Both the position numbers and the translations under genes were made by a program. A stretch of 49,370 nucleotides of DNA from CAZUQH01 sp964622465 (GTDB lineage Bacteria; CG03; CAZUQH01): assembly GCA_964622465.1 (NCBI GenBank), contig CAZUQH010000003.1:1-49370 (forward strand), in the 5' to 3' direction. The notes beneath the pieces were generated by a model, which worked only from the letters and a program-made list of their open reading frames with translations, was not told the origin of the DNA and made no database searches. Each line of letters begins with the position of its first letter. Positions within the stretch are counted from its first letter, which is position 1. Of the stretch, positions 31,882 through 39,549 are shown piece by piece.

Positions 31882-33624
31882 GTGGATAGACTTGGGGAAT
31901 TTGTTCAGGAATTGATTGAGAAAGGTAAAGAAGAAGGTCATATTACGTATGAAGAAATCAACGAACGTCTGCCACAGGGTGAAATAAATGCAGATGAACT
32001 GGATAATGTTATGGAAACTCTGAGGCAAATGAAAATAGAAGTGGTGGAGATGCCGGGTGAGAGCGTGTTAAAAGGGAAGAAAAGAGAAGAAGGAAAACCG
32101 GGGCATGAGGCACTCGTTAGTTTATTCCCTCAAGCAAAGGTAGAGCTCGATGATTCGGTCAAAATATACCTGAACGAGATGGGTAAAACACCATTATTGC
32201 CAGTGGAGAAGGAAAAAAGCATTGCGAGACTGATAGATCGCGGAGAAAAAGAGCTCAAGTTTCTAGTATTCCGTACGCCAATAGCAGTAACAGAAATACG
32301 CCGTCTGAATGGACTCGTCCGAAAGGGTAAACTTCCTATACAGGAAGTAATGCCACGTGGGAAGAAGACAAAGAAAATATTACACACAATGGTAGTACGG
32401 TTGTCTCAAGCCAGCTCATATCTATTGTGCGCGCAAAAGAGTCAACTCCAATACATGTTCAAGATGCAGAGACGAAATCTTAATTCAATGGATCGAAAGC
32501 AGATTGAGCACCGGTTGGACTATCTTGATAATCAGATCGTAAACCACATTGAATCCCTCAAACTGAACATCAACCGGCTGAAGCATATGGTGCATGAAGT
32601 AAAAATCCTGGGCAGTAAGATAGCGCAGAACGAAAAAGAACGGCATAAGTTGCTGAGCAAACTACTTGTTCCTATGGACATGTCCTGCTTACTCTACAAT
32701 AGAGCCAAGCGCAGGCGAATTTCACCAGAAGCATTTCGGAAACAAACGAATGTCAGTTTATCTGAATTTGACCGCATTCAGAATAAGATAAAAGAAATCG
32801 ATGCTTCCAATCGCCAGATAGCCAGGGAAGCACGGATGCCGTTCAGCGTGCTGAAGTATACAACCGAACGCGTTTTTGAGATAGAGAACCAGATCCGTAT
32901 AAACAAAATGGAACTTGTGAAGGCGAACTTGCGCCTCGTCGTTTCTATTGCAAAAAAACACGTAAACCCGCATCTTTCTCTGCTTGATTTGATTCAGGAA
33001 GGAAGCGTTGGCCTGATGAAGGCGGTTGACAAGTTTGAATACAAGCGCGGCGTGAAATTCTCTACTTATGCGACCTGGTGGGTCAGGCAGTCAATCAGTC
33101 GCGCAATTGCTGACCAGGCGAGAACAATCCGCATCCCTGTCCATATAAAAGAGATAATAAGTAAACTTTCACGGGTGACTCAGCGTTGGCGTCAGGACTA
33201 CGGTCATGACCCAAATCTTGATGAGTACGTGCGCGAATTGAAGATGCCGCAGGACAGAATACGTTCGGTCTTGAGAATAATGCAAAAACCTATCTCTCTC
33301 GCAACACCAATGAACAAGGACGAGGATTCCTATCTGGAGGACTTCATAGAAAACCCTACTGATGAATCGCCGTCAAAGACTGCGAGTGAGTATTTCAGAA
33401 AACAAGAAATTAGAAACGTTCTATCAACGCTGACAGACCGTGAGAAAGAAGTTATCGTATTGAGGTTTGGATTGGAGGACGGATACCCACACACACTGGA
33501 AGAAGTCGGTCAGAGGTTTGGCGTTACCCGTGAGCGAATCAGACAGATAGAAGCTAAAGCCATAAGGAAACTGAAACATCCAAGCCGCAGCAAATTCCTT
33601 CGTGATTTTCTTGAGGGTGAGTAA
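31882..33624 (+). CDS. rpoD: RNA polymerase primary sigma factor (sigma-70/RpoD)
   Basis: The 580-residue product has region 1.1 (about 1-60), region 1.2 (DDSVKIYLNEMGKTPLL) and a long non-conserved region. Region 2 has NKMELVKANLRLVVSIAKKH, LDLIQEGSVGLMKAVDKFEY, and the -10 recognition helix KFSTYATWWVRQSISRAIAD. Region 3 follows, and then region 4 with VLRFGLEDGYPHTLEEVGQRFGVTRERIRQIEAKAIRKLKHP for -35 recognition. I chose GTG 31882, with GGAGGT 8 nt upstream. The promoters in this window (TTGACa, TATAAT) fit this factor. dnaG-rpoD is the classical macromolecular-synthesis pair. Confidence 0.96.
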   Translation: MDRLGEFVQELIEKGKEEGHITYEEINERLPQGEINADELDNVMETLRQMKIEVVEMPGESVLKGKKREEGKPGHEALVSLFPQAKVELDDSVKIYLNEMGKTPLLPVEKEKSIARLIDRGEKELKFLVFRTPIAVTEIRRLNGLVRKGKLPIQEVMPRGKKTKKILHTMVVRLSQASSYLLCAQKSQLQYMFKMQRRNLNSMDRKQIEHRLDYLDNQIVNHIESLKLNINRLKHMVHEVKILGSKIAQNEKERHKLLSKLLVPMDMSCLLYNRAKRRRISPEAFRKQTNVSLSEFDRIQNKIKEIDASNRQIAREARMPFSVLKYTTERVFEIENQIRINKMELVKANLRLVVSIAKKHVNPHLSLLDLIQEGSVGLMKAVDKFEYKRGVKFSTYATWWVRQSISRAIADQARTIRIPVHIKEIISKLSRVTQRWRQDYGHDPNLDEYVRELKMPQDRIRSVLRIMQKPISLATPMNKDEDSYLEDFIENPTDESPSKTASEYFRKQEIRNVLSTLTDREKEVIVLRFGLEDGYPHTLEEVGQRFGVTRERIRQIEAKAIRKLKHPSRSKFLRDFLEGE

Positions 33625-33666
33625 CAGCCATCTCCTGAAACTGCAGGTGTCTTTCCACCAAATACA

Positions 33667-33695
33667 TTGACTTTGCCGCACCCTTTCATTATAAT
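33667..33695 (+). promoter_or_regulatory. strong promoter for the tRNA transcript
   Basis: TTGACT (33667-33672), 17 bp, TATAAT (33690-33695). Predicted start is near 33702, 3 bp before the first tRNA. The downstream zinc-ribbon and RNase HI genes, and possibly rnpB, could be on the same transcript. Confidence 0.75.
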
Positions 33696-33704
33696 AGTTT
33701 TCCT

Positions 33705-33778
33705 GGGCCCATAGCTCAATGGTTAGAGCACTTGACCCATAATCAAGGTGTTTCCAGGCTCGAGTCCTGGTGGGCCCA
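33705..33778 (+). tRNA. tRNA with CAT anticodon (Met or Ile2)
   Basis: A complete cloverleaf: acceptor GGGCCCA/TGGGCCC, D stem GCTC/GAGC, anticodon stem CTTGA/TCAAG around CCCATAA with anticodon CAT, T stem CCAGG/CCTGG, discriminator A. CCA is not encoded. Elongator Met and lysidine-modified Ile2 cannot be separated from sequence alone. The T loop reads CTCGAGT, so position 54 is C instead of the nearly universal T. Confidence 0.95.
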
Positions 33779-33823
33779 TAGTTTTAACAGTGTAAGGCAA
33801 GTAGTAATCAGTTCACAGGTTAG

Positions 33824-33895
33824 GGGCAATTAGCTCAGCGGGAGAGCACTGCCTTCACACGGCAGGGGCCACTGGTTCAAATCCAGTATTGCCCA
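33824..33895 (+). tRNA. tRNA-Val (CAC)
   Basis: A complete cloverleaf: acceptor GGGCAAT/ATTGCCC, D stem GCTC/GAGC, anticodon stem CTGCC/GGCAG around TTCACAC with anticodon CAC, T stem ACTGG/CCAGT with standard loop TTCAAAT, discriminator A. CCA is not encoded. It lies 45 bp after the CAT tRNA and 14 bp before the next coding sequence. Confidence 0.96.
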
Positions 33896-33909
33896 TTATC
33901 GCTACGAAG

Positions 33910-34662
33910 ATGGGAGAGCAACTTATAAAACTCGTAAAACTCCAGAAAATGGATACTGCCATCAGTATACTCAAGACAGAAATTGCAGAAATCCCCGTGC
34001 AGAAAGCAGCCATAGACAATTCGCTACAGGAAATAAAGAAACAAATCAGCGAAGTTGCTGAGCAAAAGAAGCTCCTTGGTGTGGAGTGTAGGAAAGAAGA
34101 GATGGAACTTACTGAAATTGAAAACGAAATAAAGAAACATCAGCAGGAACTATATCAGATCAAAACAAATGAAGCGTACTCCAAGCTTCAGGACGAAATC
34201 AAACAAAAACAGGAACAAAAGGGTAAATCAGAAGAGGAAATAATAAAGTTTCTTGATAAGGATGATGAGTTCGCGAACCAGGCATCGAAGCTTTCGGAAA
34301 CACTGAAGAGAATGGAAGAGGAGTCCTATAGTAAGAAACAGGTGCTTGACAATCGTCTCACTGAACTTGAAGAAAATCTCAAGAAACTGCTTGCAGAAAA
34401 AGAAAAGCTCGTCCAGGAAATTTCGCCAGAGTCAATTAAGCGGTATGAATCTATAGCGACAACAAAAGATGGTCTGGCGGTGGTGTCCGTTGAGGGCGAC
34501 CACTGTGGTGGCTGCCATGTTCTGTTGCCAAGTCAGGTATATGAAGACCTCGCAAGAGACGACCGTATGGTGACATGTGGCAGTTGCGGTCGTATTCTCT
34601 ATTTACAGGGAGAAGAAAGAAGTGAGACAGAGTCAGAAACAACTACAAAAGATATTCGTTGA
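33910..34662 (+). CDS. coiled-coil protein with C-terminal C4 zinc ribbon (DUF164-type)
   Basis: The 250-residue protein is almost entirely coiled coil (about 1-190, Lys/Glu/Gln-rich heptads). A zinc ribbon follows with CGGC (in GDHCGGCHVLLPSQ) and CGSC (in MVTCGSCGRILY), the four presumed ligands. This layout matches the CT398/DUF164 family, whose role is uncertain. Association with export or transcription machinery has been suggested for some members. I chose ATG 33910 because an upstream in-frame TTG lies inside the valine tRNA. Its 3' end overlaps the RNase HI gene by 41 bp, which implies coupling. Confidence 0.85.
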   Translation: MGEQLIKLVKLQKMDTAISILKTEIAEIPVQKAAIDNSLQEIKKQISEVAEQKKLLGVECRKEEMELTEIENEIKKHQQELYQIKTNEAYSKLQDEIKQKQEQKGKSEEEIIKFLDKDDEFANQASKLSETLKRMEEESYSKKQVLDNRLTELEENLKKLLAEKEKLVQEISPESIKRYESIATTKDGLAVVSVEGDHCGGCHVLLPSQVYEDLARDDRMVTCGSCGRILYLQGEERSETESETTTKDIR

Positions 34663-35041
34663 TGGCGCGAGCCGTGGCAATCCCGGGCCTGCGGGTATCG
34701 GTGTATGGATGCAGCTTCCTGATGGTAAAGAAATCGCAACTAAGAAGTATATAGGATATGCTACCAACAACGAGGCAGAGTACAGTGCTGCCATCGAAGG
34801 ATTGAAACTCGCACAGAAACAAGAACTGAAGCGGGTACAAATATGCATCGATTCTGAACTAATAGCTAATCAACTTGAGGGTGTGTGGCGTGTTCGTAAT
34901 GATTCCATAAAAAAATTATTCCAGAAAGCACGTCATATTGCTGATAAGTTTGAAAAAGTCAGATTTGTAAAAGTTCCAAGAAAAGACACAAAAATTTGTG
35001 ACATGCTTGCAAACCAGGCAGTAAATTTGTATTCTACATAA
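34622..35041 (+). CDS. rnhA: ribonuclease HI family protein
   Basis: RNase HI cuts the RNA strand of RNA:DNA hybrids. The 139-residue product has the catalytic carboxylates in IFVDGASRGNPGP (Asp14), TNNEAEYSA (Glu53), CIDSELIANQLEG, and near the C-terminus TKICDMLANQAV. Its length and the GASRGNPG motif match the short bacterial/archaeal RNase HI branch without the basic protrusion. The GTG at 34622 has GGAGAAG upstream and lies within the zinc-ribbon gene. The stop is immediately followed by RNase P RNA. Confidence 0.88.
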   Translation: MRQSQKQLQKIFVDGASRGNPGPAGIGVWMQLPDGKEIATKKYIGYATNNEAEYSAAIEGLKLAQKQELKRVQICIDSELIANQLEGVWRVRNDSIKKLFQKARHIADKFEKVRFVKVPRKDTKICDMLANQAVNLYST

Positions 35042-35047
35042 TGGTTA

Positions 35048-35445
35048 TGGAGCAGGCAAGATAGCCGCCTCTCTATATCGTGATGAGCGATAAAGAGGGG
35101 AGGAAAGTCCGGACTCCGGAAAGGACACGACGCCTCTGACCCGGGAAACCGGGTCATAGGGACCCGTGAGGGTACGGAAAGTGTCGCAGAAACTATACCG
35201 CCTGCATAATAGATATTATACAGGTAAGGGTGAAATTGTGAGGTAAGAGCTCACACTTCCGGAAGGTAACTTCTGGTCGGGACAAACCCCGTCGGGAGCA
35301 AGGCCAAATTGGGGAGGTTGTCCACCTGTCGATATCCAGTTAAAGCTGGCTAGCGGCATATAATCCCCGGGTAGGCCGCGTTAGAGTAATGGCTATCGGC
35401 GTGGCGAAAGCCGCGCTAACAGAATCCGGCTTACGTCCTGCTCCA
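35048..35445 (+). ncRNA. rnpB: RNase P RNA, class A
   Basis: This is the catalytic RNA of RNase P, which matures tRNA 5' ends. Helix P1 pairs TGGAGCAGG (35048-35056) with CCTGCTCCA (35437-35445). The conserved cores are GAGGAAAGTCCGGACTCC near the 5' side, AGGGTGAAATTGTGAGGTAAGAGC-type P10/P11 sequence around 35230, and ACAGAATCCGGCTTAC near the 3' end. About 398 nt, typical of ancestral type A. It begins 6 bp after the RNase HI stop; no separate promoter is clear, so it may be processed from the tRNA-started transcript. The region to 35472 holds nothing else. Confidence 0.96.
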
Positions 35446-35472
35446 CTATGTTATTCTTAACGAGTAGATAAG

Positions 35473-36084
35473 ATGCCTTATACAGAGTACAAACGTAGAA
35501 AATATATCGTTTACAGACGTTACCAGATAAAATACGCGTTAGTCATACTTATTGCGATGGTTGTCCTGTGGGTTGCAATATCCCTGACAACTTACTATAG
35601 CACGTTTCCGCTTTTAGAAGATGAACTCTCCGGTGCGCTTACACATTCCCAAACAGCAGAAATTGCAAATGCTTTATGTCGTTCATATTCCTTCCGTGCA
35701 GGTCTTTTGCTTATTATTTTTGCTCTCCTCGGAATCTACTTGTCACACAAAGTAGTTGGTCCAATACCACGACTGAAACAGGCACTCAAGCGAATGAGCC
35801 ACGGGGAATATGGAGAACCTGTTATCGTAAGACGCGGTGATGAACTGAAAGATCTGTCAAAAGCGATAAATGAAATGATGGAACAAATGAAAGAACAGCA
35901 CGAACAGGAATTTAGAATAGTACAGAGTATTGAACGTGAGCTGCTCGAATGGCGCCAAATGCAGGCGCATCAGCATAATCTACCGCCAGAACTTCTCTCC
36001 AGGTATTTGCAGAAAATAGAGCAGCTGATTAGCGAGATTGAAACTCTAAGACAAGAAAGTCCTGATAAGACAGAAAAGAATTAA
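35473..36084 (+). CDS. HAMP-domain membrane protein without output domain
   Basis: The 203-residue protein has a basic N-terminus, a transmembrane helix (about 20-42), and a short extracytoplasmic loop (about 43-73). A second helix (about 74-95) and a HAMP domain (about 95-148) with VGPIPRLKQALKRMSHGEYGEPV and GDELKDLSKAINEMME follow. A coiled coil (about 148-200) then ends in Lys/Glu-rich sequence. No kinase, cyclase or chemotaxis output domain follows. It lies between rnpB and the dcw promoter, so a transducer acting through a partner is one possibility. No clear Shine-Dalgarno is seen. Confidence 0.75.
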   Translation: MPYTEYKRRKYIVYRRYQIKYALVILIAMVVLWVAISLTTYYSTFPLLEDELSGALTHSQTAEIANALCRSYSFRAGLLLIIFALLGIYLSHKVVGPIPRLKQALKRMSHGEYGEPVIVRRGDELKDLSKAINEMMEQMKEQHEQEFRIVQSIERELLEWRQMQAHQHNLPPELLSRYLQKIEQLISEIETLRQESPDKTEKN

Positions 36085-36162
36085 TCCCACCATGCCCCAA
36101 CCTTGAGTACTAAGTCCGAAAATTACAAGCGTTAAACGTGTGTATTACTTAACAATAACCAC

Positions 36163-36192
36163 TTGACAATATACTGAGTTATAGTGTATATT
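36163..36192 (+). promoter_or_regulatory. dcw cluster promoter (Pmra)
   Basis: TTGACA (36163-36168), 18 bp, TATATT (36187-36192). Predicted start is near 36199, at the first of the GTGG repeats. It would drive mraZ and the whole division and cell-wall cluster. Confidence 0.75.
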
Positions 36193-36199
36193 TATGTTG

Positions 36200-36223
36200 G
36201 TGGTATAAAGTGGGAAAAAGTGG
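36200..36223 (+). promoter_or_regulatory. MraZ operator, three 10-bp-spaced GTGG boxes
   Basis: GTGG occurs at 36200, 36210 and 36220, exactly one helical turn apart, with A-rich spacers (GTGGTATAAA, GTGGGAAAAA, GTGGTAATAC). MraZ of other bacteria binds tandem TGGG or AAAGTGG-type repeats just upstream of its own gene, so this is very likely its autoregulatory site. Confidence 0.75.
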
Positions 36224-36233
36224 TAATACATTC

Positions 36234-36659
36234 ATGGGTGAGTATACCCATAATATGGATGACAAGAACAGGTTGTCTATACCCGTCGCTTTTCGTGAGC
36301 GTTCTCCGTCCGGTTTCGTTCTCACCACAGGACTAGAAAAATGTCTTTTTCTGTTTACTCTTGATGAATGGAAACGCATAACCGAAAAACTGAGGCGTTT
36401 TCCTATTACAAAACAGGATGCGCGTGGATTCTTAAGAATATTTCTTGCCGGCGCGACGCACTGTCCGCTTGATGCGCAGGGCAGAATATTGGTTCCTCGT
36501 TCTCTGTGCGAATACGCCGCTCTTAAGAAAGCAACGGTGCTGATAGGAGTGCTGGACCGTATTGAGATATGGAACATAAAGGTCTGGGAAGAGTACAGAA
36601 AATCGGTTGAGCGTCAGCTCGGAGATATCGCCGAAAAGCTCAGCGAGCTTGGATTGTAA
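36234..36659 (+). CDS. mraZ: transcriptional regulator MraZ
   Basis: MraZ has two AbrB-like swapped hairpins and represses the dcw cluster by binding repeats before its gene. The product shows MGEYTHNMDDKNRLSIPVAFRE in the first half and the second copy HCPLDAQGRILVPRSLCEYA. I start at ATG 36234 (141 residues). An in-frame GTG at 36210 would add eight residues and is an alternative, but it lies in the GTGG operator repeats and gives a leader of only about 11 nt. Neither start has a strong Shine-Dalgarno. Confidence 0.93.
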   Translation: MGEYTHNMDDKNRLSIPVAFRERSPSGFVLTTGLEKCLFLFTLDEWKRITEKLRRFPITKQDARGFLRIFLAGATHCPLDAQGRILVPRSLCEYAALKKATVLIGVLDRIEIWNIKVWEEYRKSVERQLGDIAEKLSELGL

Positions 36660-36672
36660 GAACCTGACGCTT

Positions 36673-37590
36673 ATGCGTGATAACAACCTGCGCTCGGCGA
36701 ATCAGAGGGCAAACAATTTGGGACATATTCCTGTTCTGGTAGATGAAGTAGTTCACCTTCTTGCGTGGAAGCACGACGGGATATACGTAGATTGTACCCT
36801 GGGCGGTGGCGGACACTGTAAGGCAATTCTTGAGACCGTGCCCGGGCAAACCCGTATTATTGGTTTGGACTGGGATGCGAGAGCGCTTGAAGAAGCGCAT
36901 ACTACACTTTCGAAATGGGCAAGTCAAGTGGACTTGAGCAGGGTAAATTTTGTTGAATTCCCTCAAGTATTGGACAGATTGGGGATAGAATGCGTTGATG
37001 GTTTTCTTTTTGATCTCGGACTGTCAAGATACCAGATCGATGACCCCATGCGTGGTTTCAGTTTTATGAATTCCGGTCCTCTCGACATGAGAATGGATAC
37101 ACGTTTGACTATAACCGCAGCACATCTGGTCAATGCGCTTTCGGCCGATGCACTTGAGGATAATTTCAGGCAGTATGGTGAAGAACGGTTTGCACGCCGC
37201 ATAGCACAAAAAATTGCTGAATACCGCAAGAAGAAAGAAATCAAGACAACTCAGGAATTATTACAAATTATTGGACAGGTCAAACCGTGGCGGGGTAAGT
37301 TAAATCCCGCAACACAGGTATTTCAGGCACTACGAATAGCAGTCAATTACGAACTCGACAATTTGAAGCGCGTATTGGAATTAGTGCCAGGATATCTTTC
37401 GGTTGGCGGTCGGCTTGTTGTGATTTCATACCACTCGCTGGAAGACCGTATTGTGAAGCAGTTTATTCGTAATTCACCAGATATGCAGCCAATTAATCGA
37501 AAAGTTATCCGCCCGGGACAAACTGAGATAGAAAATAATCCATCAAGTAGGAGCGCACGGTTGCGTGCTGCTGTTAAGGGGGACACATAG
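36673..37590 (+). CDS. rsmH: 16S rRNA (cytosine-1402-N4)-methyltransferase
   Basis: RsmH (MraW) methylates C1402 in the ribosomal P site using SAM. The 305-residue product has HIPVLVDEVVHLL near the start, the SAM motif YVDCTLGGGGHCKAIL, and LFDLGLSRYQIDDPMRGFSF. The DMRMD segment, NPATQVFQALRIAVNYELDNL, and the end motif ISYHSLEDRIVKQF with SARLRA follow. I chose ATG 36673; a longer frame from 36607 lies inside mraZ. The TAG stop shares bases with an ATA that seems to start ftsL. Confidence 0.95.
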   Translation: MRDNNLRSANQRANNLGHIPVLVDEVVHLLAWKHDGIYVDCTLGGGGHCKAILETVPGQTRIIGLDWDARALEEAHTTLSKWASQVDLSRVNFVEFPQVLDRLGIECVDGFLFDLGLSRYQIDDPMRGFSFMNSGPLDMRMDTRLTITAAHLVNALSADALEDNFRQYGEERFARRIAQKIAEYRKKKEIKTTQELLQIIGQVKPWRGKLNPATQVFQALRIAVNYELDNLKRVLELVPGYLSVGGRLVVISYHSLEDRIVKQFIRNSPDMQPINRKVIRPGQTEIENNPSSRSARLRAAVKGDT

Positions 37591-37877
37591 CAAGGGGCCG
37601 TCATTACCACAATCGCTATCTGATACTTATCGTAATAACGGCAGTTGCAGCAGCTATATTCTACACCTGGCAGCGGATTCAAGTAACCCACCTTTTAATG
37701 GAAATTCAGAAGCTGACTGTGTCGCTCGAACAGTTGGAACGCAAAAATATGCAACTGACGAGCAAACTCAATAAGTGCGCTTCAGTTAAAGAGATCGGAG
37801 AGAAAGCAGAACATTTAGGCCTGATATATCCTGACTCTGAATGCGAACGTTTACTGCCAGAACATGAAAAAGAATAA
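37587..37877 (+). CDS. ftsL: cell division protein FtsL, apparent ATA start
   Basis: FtsL is a bitopic divisome protein that with FtsB activates FtsWI. Between rsmH and ftsI one frame encodes a 96-residue protein. It has a basic head (ARGRHYHNR), one transmembrane helix (YLILIVITAVAAAIFYTW, about 10-28), a leucine-rich coiled coil (about 29-75 with VTHLLMEIQKLTVSLEQLE) and the end GLIYPDSECERLLP. This is exact FtsL layout and position. No ATG, GTG or TTG occurs before the membrane helix; an in-frame TAA precedes it. ATA at 37587 has AAGGGGG four to five bases upstream and overlaps the rsmH stop (ATAG). The 3' end overlaps ftsI by 14 bp. Confidence 0.8.
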   Translation: MARGRHYHNRYLILIVITAVAAAIFYTWQRIQVTHLLMEIQKLTVSLEQLERKNMQLTSKLNKCASVKEIGEKAEHLGLIYPDSECERLLPEHEKE

Positions 37878-39549
37878 AGTACGCTTGTTCTTCATAACGA
37901 TACTGGTCGTGCTATGGTTTATGGTAATAGAGGGGCGTCTCGTATGGCTCCAACTTGTCAAACATCGTGAATTTTCACAACAAGGTGAGTATCTCACAAA
38001 GGCACTGGTAAAGCAAGAGCCGAAACGAGGGAAAATATGCGACCGTAATGGTGAAGAATTGGCGCGTACTATAACCACCTATTCGGTATTCGCCAGGCCA
38101 CAATTTATAAAGGATTATCATTCCGTTGCACTCCAACTCGCAAGCATTCTAAACCGCGATACCAAAGAGCTCAAGAATACAATCTCGCAGAATAAGAAGT
38201 TTGTTTGGGTTGCGCGTCATATCTCAAACACGGAAGTTGTGGACCAACTCTATCAAAAAAGGATTTCCGGGATAGAAATTGTCACTGAGCCGCTACGTTA
38301 CTATCCATATGGTGCTCTTGCCTGCCAGACAGTGGGCTGGATTAACTCTTACGACGAAGTGCGCTCTGGTATAGAATATCAATTTGATGGTGTCCTTCGT
38401 GGACAGAACACTGCGCCAAAAAGAAGTAGATGGTTTACGGATGAAGTTGTTGCAGCAAGAGATAAGAGTCAGGCGTGGTACAATGGTGCTAACGTGTATC
38501 TGACCATAGATACGACCCTTCAAAGCATTGCTCAGGACGAACTAAGGCATGCTATTGAGAAGACAAAGGCGAAACACGGCAGCGTGATTATCCAGGAGCC
38601 ACGGACAGGAGAAATACTCGCTATAACGTCCTGGCCTGAGTTTGATGGTAATAAACCCGCGACTATAATGGATGATACACTCTCAAATTTTTGTGTCTCC
38701 GAGTTTTTCGAACCTGGTTCTACTCTCAAACCATTCGTTGCTACCGCCATACTTGAATGTGGCGTAGCAGAACCCGGCCGGTTAATCGATTGCGAAAATG
38801 GTGTCTGGAAAGACGCCCCTGGCGGGCCTATAAACGATTACACGCCAAACGAGCAACTGACATTCCGCGAGGTGGTTGAGCATTCTTCCAACATAGGTAT
38901 GGCTAAACTTGGCCAGGAACTCGGTGCAGTAAGAATGTATCGCTGCTTACGGGACTTCGGCTTCGGAAATTTGACTGGAATAGAATTGCCAGGAGAAACA
39001 TCCGGAATACTGAGACGGCCAGGAAGATGGAGTGAAACGTCTACATTGTGTATCGCATTTGGCCAGGAAATCGCTGTAACTGGCGTGCAACTGGTGAATG
39101 CTTTTTCATCTATAGCAAATGGCGGACTATTGATGGAACCATATGTAGTAAAAAAGATCGTTTATCCTGATGGCCGTATTGTTTCTGAAACTCGGCCTCA
39201 CATAACCAGAAGGGTTATTCAACGCCAGACGGCCAGCACCGTCACCGAGTTTCTTGAGGGGGTTGTGTTACGTGGAAGTGGAAAGCCGGCATACATAAGT
39301 GGCTGGCGTGTTGCTGGTAAAACCGGTACTGCTCAAAAATTTGATATAAAGATAGGAAAATATTCACGTGACAGGTATGTTTCATCATTTGTTGGTTTCG
39401 TACCTGTATCAAAGCCCGAATTGACCATACTCGTAGTGCTGGACGAACCTTATGGTCAGCGGCTGGGTAGTGTAGTAGCAGCTCCTGTCTTTGGCAGGAT
39501 TGCGCGTCGTGCCATGGCATACTGGCACAGTCAGCACATTTCTGGATGA
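37864..39549 (+). CDS. ftsI: penicillin-binding protein, FtsI/PBP3-type division transpeptidase
   Basis: This is the septal peptidoglycan transpeptidase paired with FtsW. The 561-residue protein has an N-terminal membrane anchor (about 8-26) and a pedestal domain with RGKICDRNGEELART and GIEIVTEPLRYYPYG. The transpeptidase domain has EPGSTLKPF (Ser286 and Lys289 of SxxK), EHSSNIGM (SxN) and VAGKTGTAQK (KTG). The C-terminal sequence has no PASTA domains, unlike SpoVD. It overlaps ftsL at the start and murE at the end (ATGA). Confidence 0.93.
   Translation: MKKNKVRLFFITILVVLWFMVIEGRLVWLQLVKHREFSQQGEYLTKALVKQEPKRGKICDRNGEELARTITTYSVFARPQFIKDYHSVALQLASILNRDTKELKNTISQNKKFVWVARHISNTEVVDQLYQKRISGIEIVTEPLRYYPYGALACQTVGWINSYDEVRSGIEYQFDGVLRGQNTAPKRSRWFTDEVVAARDKSQAWYNGANVYLTIDTTLQSIAQDELRHAIEKTKAKHGSVIIQEPRTGEILAITSWPEFDGNKPATIMDDTLSNFCVSEFFEPGSTLKPFVATAILECGVAEPGRLIDCENGVWKDAPGGPINDYTPNEQLTFREVVEHSSNIGMAKLGQELGAVRMYRCLRDFGFGNLTGIELPGETSGILRRPGRWSETSTLCIAFGQEIAVTGVQLVNAFSSIANGGLLMEPYVVKKIVYPDGRIVSETRPHITRRVIQRQTASTVTEFLEGVVLRGSGKPAYISGWRVAGKTGTAQKFDIKIGKYSRDRYVSSFVGFVPVSKPELTILVVLDEPYGQRLGSVVAAPVFGRIARRAMAYWHSQHISG

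Noticed and set aside
33889..33909. Upstream TTG start for the zinc-ribbon gene
   Set aside because: It lies inside the acceptor stem of the valine tRNA; ATG 33910 is just outside it.
37565..37774. 69-codon frame overlapping the rsmH end and ftsL
   Set aside because: The frame next to it encodes FtsL with a membrane helix and coiled coil; this one has no recognisable features and no ribosome-binding site.
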